Assembly (NCBI GenBank): GCA_019426215.1
Contig: CM033404.1
Coordinates: 25,116,843 to 25,180,842 of the forward strand
Length of the DNA stretch: 64,000 nucleotides
Source: Buddleja alternifolia
Lineage: Eukaryota > Streptophyta > Magnoliopsida > Lamiales > Scrophulariaceae
Direction of reading: 5' to 3'
In this document: one piece after another, positions 56,417 to 64,000 of the stretch
Layout of the letters: each line of letters begins with the position of its first letter
Numbering within the stretch: position 1 is the stretch's first letter
Notes under the pieces: model-generated
Seen by the model: the letters and a program-made list of their open reading frames with translations, nothing else
Databases searched by the model: none
Told to the model about the DNA's origin: nothing
Translations under genes and position numbers: made by a program

Positions 56417-58079
56417 TGTTAGGTATATGCCCTAGATGCCAATGAGGACAAATAGTTAGATTACGGTATCTTATTATGTTGTACAAACTATTAGAACGAT
56501 ATTAATAAAGGCATCTACATTTTGTTCATATAAATCTTTATGGCATCTAAATAAGTATTGAACATATAGTCCATGTGAATAAAGGTTTGACTCTTTGCCC
56601 TTTATGGAATAAAGACGTGGCATGGGAAGAGTCTTACACCTTATCACTTAAAAGGGTTCGCAAGTCAAAGAATCTTAATTGGGCATTAAGATTCGACTTG
56701 TATAACATATGCTCTGACGATGAGTGCCAGTCAAACACTATAGGGATAGTGGGAGCAAGTATCATAGATATGTCAATGGAATTGACATATTCGAACACGG
56801 CTCGTAGTAATCCGATCACATGGGTATTTACTCAGTGACTGTCAATGATTGGATTACTAATCGTAATAGTATGCGTGAGCCTTAGACCTGAGAGTTCATG
56901 ATCAATGTTCTTGTATTATTGGATCTGTTACCAGAGTAGTTAGGCCTATATCACCAGTCGGTGGGGTCGACCTCGAAGTGCGATATCAATGAGACAAGTA
57001 GCAGTTGATCAGTGATCGCCAAGATGGGATTCAATGTCTCGATAGTAAACGAGAAAGTATCCTGTGCGATTATAGGCTAATGAAATTATAAGTCTTTGGC
57101 CAAAGCATAACAACTAACTCATGTGGGACATTGAGGGTAGTTTAGTAATTTCATTATGCTATAATCTAATGCACAGTATCAAGTTTAGTGAGTTTGACAT
57201 TTTCCATGACTCTCACTTGATCGGGATACGTCAGTGAAGGGCTTATAGTCATACGGCATTTATGATCAAGAGGTTCGTAAATGATTCATTCATTTCGTAC
57301 TCAATTGGGTTACGATATGAGTCACGGGACTGGCTAGGTGACATTCACATCCTTAGGTAATTCCTCCCTTTTCCAATTGAGACGAACCTAAAGAGTCGCG
57401 CTATAAGAAACGAGCGGGATGTATCTTTTTGTGTAAATCTTTTAGAAAGAATTAAATGGACTGATTGATTTAATTAGATTAAATTAATTAATTAATTATT
57501 TTATTTTATTGGATTAAATGAAATTATTTGATCAGTACATTAATTAATTGGAATTAATTAATAGTATATATTATAGTTAAATTGGATTTAAATTTAAATA
57601 TATACAGATGGTCTAGAAATTAGACAAGCTAATTAAAAGCCCACCCAGTCCAAGGAAGCCCTAGGAGGGGCGGCCACTTAGGGTTTTGGAGTAGCCTCCA
57701 ACTTGTTCCACAAGCTAGTTGAGTTTAAATAAGACTCCTACAGTGAAACAAACCCTAAGAAAGAAAGTAACAAGATAACATTACACAACACAAAAAGAAA
57801 AGAACTCTCTCCCCTCTCTCCTCTCTAGCCGTCCACTACTGTAAAAAGGAGGAGTCTCGGGATCTTTGGAAGGCTCGTTTCGCGTGAAGCTTTAGAGACA
57901 GGAACCCTTGGAGGATTGTTGTTCTGCAGAATCAATAAACGAATCAAAAGGATATGTTTATTCGTTCTAAATTTTGCGAAACCCATGAAAAATCATCAGA
58001 TCTATTTTTGTGATCTACCGGTAGGAATCCTCGAATCTTCCGCTGCAATTCTCTGTTTTCCTGTATGGGATTCCTAACA
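56417..58079 (+). mobile_element. Solo LTR 4 (copia-type), target duplication TGAGT
   Basis: A 1663-bp LTR starts TGTTAGGTATATGCCC and ends GGATTCCTAACA, flanked by TGAGT at 56412-56416 and 58080-58084. It is the same superfamily as the others but in plus orientation, with AAGTCTTTGGCCAAAGCA near 57090. It sits in the noncoding part of the Tat-like element. Confidence 0.93.
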
Positions 58080-58084
58080 TGAGT

Positions 58085-60300
58085 TACAACCTATGTATTT
58101 ATTTTTGCATAATCTCGGTCCAGAACCTTAGTGGGAGGGGAAAGATCATTTCTTGGATCCTCAACCTCTCTCGGTATTACTAGAAGGAATATCGGGTAGA
58201 CTATCCTCGTTCGAGTCCTTGGTGGCTTGGGGGATTCTTGTTGTTCTACCCATTTATTGGGGGTCATGAGTAATATGATAATGCCTCTATTGGAGACTTT
58301 TCTAGCTCCAAGGGGTCATTTTGGCATGTTTGTTTCCCCACAATGTGGGTGAAACGTTCAAGTGCTTAAGGTCTTTAAAAATATAACAATATAATAAAGG
58401 TGTTACAAGCACTCAAGCATATGCTTGGCCAGTGGCCAATGTCAAAACGTATTAACAGCAGTAGTAAGACAACAGGTCTAATAGTCGAAATAAGCTAAGT
58501 AAAATACCTTTTGAGGCTGGATATGCCCCAAGTACGTGGTACCTGCTTGCCACTAGCGATCATTTATTTGTAGTATGGCGTGAATTATCACCCTAGCTAC
58601 ATTTGTATGAGAGTGAGATGTCACTTTGGTAATATTTGTATGATCTCGGTCCAGATTTGATGTAAAGGGGGTAGTTTTTCAAACCTCGTACTCTCTCGGT
58701 AATGCTAGAAGAACCATAAGGTGGGCTAGTCTCGACCGAGCTCTTAAGGGTCCGGGAGACATTTATTGCTCCACCTATGTTAGCCTCGAAAAAGGGGCTT
58801 TGATTTTTATGAAGTAGCTTTGGTCGGAAGCAATGGTTCCGAGGAGCATTCGCTTTGGGTGTTGTTAAATCACTCGTGGTAATGTAATACACATTCATTG
58901 GATGTCCTAGCATGTTGTCAAATGAAAACAACTTTCTTCACATTATAATGAGAATAGGTGCTACTCAACACTTAATAAATAAAGCATTCAGTCATCTATT
59001 CAAAAAGTAAGAGTGGTGTTGCACATAGGCACCTCAAAGCGACAATGTACGAGGGTGCACATTGGCACTACAAAACTTAAAGTAAATGGTAGGCAATACT
59101 ACCGGGCGCCGCTACCCAACACTTGGCTCATGGCTAACTCGAAATTTGTTAGTAGTAAAATAGGAAATTGTTTAGTGTTGACAGATGGGCAGTGCTGACA
59201 GACATCTAGTGCTTTGTTTGTAAATATTGCCTAGCCACTAGCTGGCTTCCTGTTTGTATCTCCTCTCCTCCTTTCCCCCCTACTCTTTAATATGTGAAAC
59301 ATATTTAGGAGTAAGTGACAAGGGGGGTTCTTTTATGACATGTGGGAGTTAAAATTTTATCAGGTAAGCTTAACAACATTGGGTGTTCTTTGCTTAGTGT
59401 ATAGTGTTTAGCTGATTGATCCTTAATTTGTTGAGTGGCGACCCTTGTGATTTCGAGGTTTGTCGTCTTGAGCTTATAGCCTTGCAGATTTTTCACGGGG
59501 GTGGTATTTGTCTTTTGTAAACGCTTTGCGCATTTAATTGTTCAAATTATTTCACGGTCATTTGAAAATTTCCCTTTTTCAGGCGTGGGGGGTGTTAGTT
59601 TTTGTTCTATTGGTTATCGTATGTTTTCAAGCCAACATCCAATTTTTGGAATTTTAGTGCCCCACATCCCTCAGGAGTTTACTACACTTAAAATTTTAGG
59701 AGGCTTGAATAGCCATAAGTGTTATTTATTCTTGGAAAGAGGTGAAATATCACGCTAGCCATATTCATATGATCTAGGTCCAAAGTCCATGTCGGAGGTG
59801 GAGTATATTTTTAAACCTCATTCCCTCTCGGTACCACTGGAAGGATCATAAGGTGATGATCTCGGTCAAGAGTCCATGTTGAAGGGGGGTAGATTTTTAA
59901 ACCTCATTCCATCTCGGTACTACTGGAAGGATATTAAGGCGGGCTAGCCTCAACTGAGCTCTCAAGGGTTCGGGGGGCTTTTGTTGCTCCATCTATGTTA
60001 GCCTCGAAATGGGGCTTTAAGTTTTTTAAGTATCTTCGGTCGGAAACATTTATTCCGAGGAGTGTTCTCAGGTGTTGTTAAACATTTAGTCATTAAGGAC
60101 ATACGCCTTGAGGCACTTATTATGCATTAACCAAATTCCAAAATATTCAAACATCAATGCAAAGAGCACGGGAGTGCACATAGGCACCTCAAATTCAAAA
60201 TGTATGAGGGCACACATAAGCACCTTAAGTAATGGTAGGTGGTGCTGGTAGGCACCCCTACTCAACACTTGGATCATGGCTAACCTGCAAATCTTCAATT
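58085..60300. repeat. About 1.2-kb tandem repeat units in the Tat-like element
   Basis: The block at about 58640-58890 (GATCTCGGTCCAGA, CTCTCGGTAATGCTAGAAG, GTTAGCCTCGAAAA, TTCGGTCGGAA-like, TTCCGAGGAG) recurs at 59855-60090. The block at 59020-59150 (GTGCACATTGGCAC, ACTCAACACTTGG-like, CATGGCTAAC) recurs at 60168-60296. So two units of about 1.2 kb are arranged head to tail; a further partial copy lies at 58105-58260 and a short one at 59765-59850. Confidence 0.75.
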
Positions 60301-60465
60301 GCAATATAGAAAATAAGATAGTTTTTTAATTCCTTTGATACCTGCTGATTCCCCATTAGGCATAACGCCCTGTCAAGCTTGAGAGGTGTTCACCAGGGGT
60401 GGTTATCTCATGCTTGGCCTCCGATTTTCGTGAACCTATAGGCTCCGTTGGCGCCCTTGCGTGCG

Positions 60466-60990
60466 TCACTTGATGTGCATTGGGGTCTCCCTCTTTGGTG
60501 AGGAGCGCCCCACTTTTGAGATGGGCATTGCCTTCTTAGGGCGACACGTAGCAGTCCTCATCCTCTTCGAAGGCGTCTGAATGCTAGGATTTTGACCAAG
60601 TGCTGACTGATTGGGTCTTGCCCCCTGAGTGATTTCCTGCATTACGATTAAGTTGATGGCAATTCGTTTTCCCTTGTCGCTGTGATCATTATCACCGTGA
60701 TTTCTTTTAGGCTCATTCAAGGCGTTAGCCAAATATTCTCTCGTTACCTTCATGTTACCAACTGCTTCCCCCGTTCCCACGGGGGTGGGAGACTTGATCT
60801 TCATATGAAAGGTTTATATGACAGCTTGGAATTGGTTTAAGCTCGGCCTCCCCAAAATGACATTGTAGTTGGAGGGATCTTTGATCACCAAGGACTTCAC
60901 CATATTTGTAGAGTGGGTTAGAAATTCACCCAAAGATATGGGGAGAGACACCTCCCCTAGTGCTTTTCCAGACCGATGCTCTCTTCCAAG
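60466..60990 (-). pseudogene. Tat-like gypsy protease C-terminus
   Basis: The minus strand reads DPSNYNVILGRPSLNQFQAV, the standard end of a Tat-lineage retropepsin, then a stop (TAA, near 60820) where a serine codon is usual, then TFHMKIKSPTPVGTGEAVG. After about forty more residues similarity fades. The active-site part would lie to the right of 61104, where the copia LTR begins. RT should follow but does not. Confidence 0.75.
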
Positions 60991-61103
60991 GTTTTCCTAC
61001 CTTCCACGGTTCTCCAAACTTTCATTATGGCGGGGTTCAAGTCTACGCCGGACTTCGCGCCTTGGCAAGGTCTCTTCGGGGGTCGAGGATGCCCGACCTC
61101 TAC

Positions 61104-63900
61104 TGTTAAGTGCATGCCCTCAATTCCTATGAGAAATTAGATTGAGTAGGGCTTTGATAAGTTATTGAGAAAATGTCACTAATAGTCCCTGGAGTTTTAA
61201 ATTTGTATCACTTTGGTCCCTAAAGTTTTTTTTGTTACGCGACCATCCCTAATGTTATAATTTAGTCTCACTTTGGTCCTTAAAGTATTTTCTGTCTCAC
61301 TTTGGTCCCTTTTTCGAATTTTATGCCTCACTTTAGTCCTTTTTTTATTTTTTAACTTCCCCTCTCCAAAAAAAAAAGCTTTTATTATTTTCAATGCCAC
61401 ATCAAGACAATTCAAATTTAATTGATACTTGATCAAATTACATATAATTAAATTTATCATGTAATTAGTTGAATTCGACTAAAATTTTTTATTATGCAGT
61501 TAGTTGAGTTCAAATATATTTTTTTAAAATCTCTATCTAAAATATATGGAATTTAAATTTTTTTTAAAATATTATATCAATGGCTAATTGTACCGCTTTA
61601 TAACCGAATTTTGATATAATAAATTAAATAATTTTTATGATAAATATTTATTACTTAAATCTAATCAATTGCATTTAATTAATGTATTAATTTCTTTTAT
61701 AAAAAGCAAAGGACAAGTAGCACCAATAAAATCACAAAAAAATAATACACTAATTGCAATTGATTAGATTTAAGAAATGAATATTTATTGTAAAAAAATA
61801 TTAAATTTATTTTATCAAAATTTGGTTATAAAACTGTGCAATTATGCATTAATATAACATATTTTTAAATATATATTCCATACATTTTAGATAGAGATTT
61901 TTTTTTAATTTTAGTTGAACTCAACTAATTACAAGATAATTTAATTATATATAACTTGATCAAGTAGCAATTAAATTTCAATTGTCTTGAAGTTGTATTG
62001 AAAAAAATCAAAGTGTTTTGGGGGGATAAAAATGTAAAAAATCAAAAAAAGGACAAAAGTGAGACGTAAAAATAAAAAAAAGGACTAAAGTGAGGCATAA
62101 AATTCGAAAAAGGGATCAAAGTGAGACAGAAAATACTTTAAGGACCAAAGTGAGACTAAATTATAACATTAGGGATGGTAGCGTAACAAAAAAAATTTTA
62201 GGGACCAAAGTGATACAAATTTAAAACTCCAGGGACTATTAGTGACATTTTCTCTAAGTTATTTGTACAAACATTTTATCATTTCTATTTATAGAATAAA
62301 GGCTTTATTCATATAAATCTAATGGCATTTAAATTTGTTGAACAAATAAGTCCATAAGATTTGAAAATAGACTTTTCACCTCTTATAGAAAAGAAGAGGC
62401 ACTGGAATAGTCAAGTACTTAATATCTTAAACCGGGGTTCACGAGTTATGAAATTTTAATTGGGCATTAAAATTCAACTCGTATGACACCTCTTTTGACA
62501 AGGAAGTGTCAATCGTACGCTGATTAGATAGTGGGAGTTGGTGTCATGAATATAATTAATGGAATTAACATATTTGAACTCGAGTCGCATTAATCCAATC
62601 ACATGGGTGTTTACTCTTTAACAGTCAATGATTGGGATTAAGATTGTGATAGTATGTGTGAGCTTAGGAGTTATTTATGATGTGCTTGTAGTATTGGATA
62701 TGTTATCAGAGTAGGTAGACCCGTATCACCTAATAGGTGAGGTCGACCTCGAAGTACGATCCACATGGTGCATTTGACATTCTAAGATAACTGCCAATAT
62801 GGGATTCACCATCTTGACATTAAACGAGTATGTGACCTGTATGATCATAAGCAATAGAAATTACAAAGTCTTTGGCCAAAGCAAATAAACTAAACTAGTG
62901 ATGGTCACTAAGGGTAGTTTGAAAATTTCACATTGTTATGATTACTGAGTACAGCCTCAAGATGTATGGGTTTGATGTACCATGGCTCTTACTTGATCGG
63001 GTCACGTCGATGAAGAGTTTATACCATATGGTCGTCATAATCAAGGTTCATGATGACATATTCATCATGTATTCAATTGGGTTACGATTTGGTTCCACGG
63101 TGTTGGCTAGGTGACAACCTTATCCTTTGGAATCCTCCCCCCCCCCCATTGACAATTGAATCGAGCCTAGAGAGTTGCGCTATGTGAAGAAAAGGAATAT
63201 TTCCACGCTAAGGGTATTTTGGTAAAATCACATTAGATGTCAATTGACTGACGAAATGGATGGCATGATTTAATTAAAGATATTTTATTTGATTAAATAA
63301 ACTAATTAAATCATATTAATTCATAAGTTCAATTAATTGGAAATTAATTTATAAGTCGAGTTAATTAAATTAGATTAAATAAAGTAATTAATTAATTGTC
63401 AATTGGATTAGACTTGGATTTATTTTATTACACATGAGCGAAGATAAAACAAAGCCCGGAAGCCCATCTGCAATAGGCCTAGGGGCCGCCCCCCCTCACT
63501 GTAAACATTGGGGTTCTACTTATGTGAATAAGTATTCAGTCAGTGTCAGTATTCTACACACACAAGTCATTGTTTCAGAATCTGATTGAGACCTAAAAAG
63601 AAACCTAGAGCAATAGGAAAGAAAATTCCCTCCCTCTCTCTCCAACTAGCCGCCACTGCCATTGTTGCCGGGAGGAGATCGGAGCTTTTCTCAGATAATT
63701 TTTACTCCGTGTGATTATCTAGAGGCAGAAGTCTGGGACTGCTCCTAATAATTCAGAATTTTGTTATCAAGAGGTAATTCGATTGCTCACAACCATAATT
63801 CATTCCTATTGTGTTTATCACCAATATCATGAATATCCCCGGATTCAATTCTTGGTGTGATTCGGATCAAAAAATTTATCTGTTAGACCGAATCACAACA
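61104..63900 (+). repeat. 5' LTR of a plus-strand copia element, containing a fold-back insertion
   Basis: The start is TGTTAAGTGCATGCCC and the end ATCACAACA, directly before a primer site. Without the fold-back element (61167-62254 plus the 9-bp duplication) it is about 1.7 kb, like the other LTRs of this superfamily. It has AAGTCTTTGGCCAAAGCA near 62867 and ATCACATGGGTGTTTACTC near 62600. Confidence 0.88.
61167..62254. mobile_element. Complete 1088-bp fold-back transposon, target duplication TAAGTTATT
   Basis: The two halves are inverted copies of each other from the tips (GAGAAAATGTCACTAATAGT) almost to the centre near 61710, where CTTAAATCTAATCAATTGCA faces its inverse. The arms are therefore about 500 bp with a very short loop. 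Flanks are TAAGTTATT at 61158-61166 and 62255-62263, a 9-bp duplication as made by Mutator-like transposases. There is no coding capacity. The arms carry CACTTTGGTCCCTAAA-type words, also found in the fragment at 27805-27950. Confidence 0.93.
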
Positions 63901-63901
63901 G

Positions 63902-63914
63902 TGGTATCAGAGCC
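63902..63914 (+). other. tRNA-Met primer binding site of the right-edge copia element
   Basis: TGGTATCAGAGCC follows the LTR end by one base, so the element is in plus orientation and its interior begins here and leaves the window at 64000. Confidence 0.9.
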
Positions 63915-64000
63915 AAAATTTTGGGAAATTCATTAAATTTATTGTATGTTTATGTGTTTTAATTATTTTAATATCATAAACATGTATTTACATATCGTAT

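Larger units (their letters stand above)
52435..61103 (-). mobile_element. Tat-like Ty3/gypsy remnant with repeat-rich noncoding body
   Basis: At the right end the minus strand encodes the end of a gypsy protease of the Tat type. Downstream of it come about 5 kb (excluding solo LTR 4) without reverse transcriptase or integrase, but with several tandem repeats. Long repeat-bearing untranslated regions are known in the Tat/Ogre lineage. The right end is cut by the copia LTR at 61104. Confidence 0.6.

Overview
The window is nuclear DNA of a flowering plant, most likely a eudicot. The evidence is one multi-intron gene of a plant-specific ROP-GTPase regulator, plus plant-type transposon families: Ty1/copia LTRs with an initiator-Met tRNA primer site, Ty3/gypsy Athila-like and Tat-like fragments, an L1-type LINE with DUF4283/zf-RVT coding, and CACTA elements with TNP2 and TNPA-like genes. 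Intergenic DNA is AT-rich. No bacterial-type operon, CRISPR array, rRNA or tRNA gene was recognised. The species cannot be named from the sequence.

Layout. 1-1154: left-edge LTR retrotransposon on the minus strand (interior, primer site, LTR). 2413-12162: fourteen plus-strand exons of a REN1-like RhoGAP gene, starting inside the RhoGAP domain; its N-terminal exons lie left of the window or are lost. Its introns carry three MITEs. 12763-26180: a minus-strand LINE broken by a solo LTR (13187-14967) and by a decayed copia element (16071-24898). 26785-40657: a 13.9-kb CACTA transposon with a broken TNP2 gene and a TNPA-like gene; a second CACTA (33891-37404) sits in the last TNP2 exon. 41.4-44.7 kb: a copia-type LTR containing a second solo LTR (42565-44287). 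44706-52434: an Athila-like gag-protease remnant without reverse transcriptase, whose LTR contains a third solo LTR (49972-51443). 52.4-61.1 kb: a Tat-like gypsy remnant keeping only the end of a protease, followed by long repeat-rich noncoding DNA and a fourth solo LTR (56417-58079). 61104-64000: a plus-strand copia LTR with primer site running off the window; a 1.09-kb fold-back transposon is inserted in it.

The only gene likely to serve the plant is the REN1-like one. It would encode a GTPase-activating protein that switches off ROP GTPases in polar growth such as the pollen-tube tip. Everything else is mobile DNA in several nested layers, nearly all disabled by frameshifts, nonsense codons, deletions or LTR-LTR recombination. 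The best preserved transposon gene is the TNPA-like one, which has one internal stop. I found no convincing new biological system. The most notable structures are the CACTA-in-CACTA insertion, the complete fold-back element, four solo LTRs with intact target duplications, and a divergent LTR superfamily sharing a conserved palindromic core.
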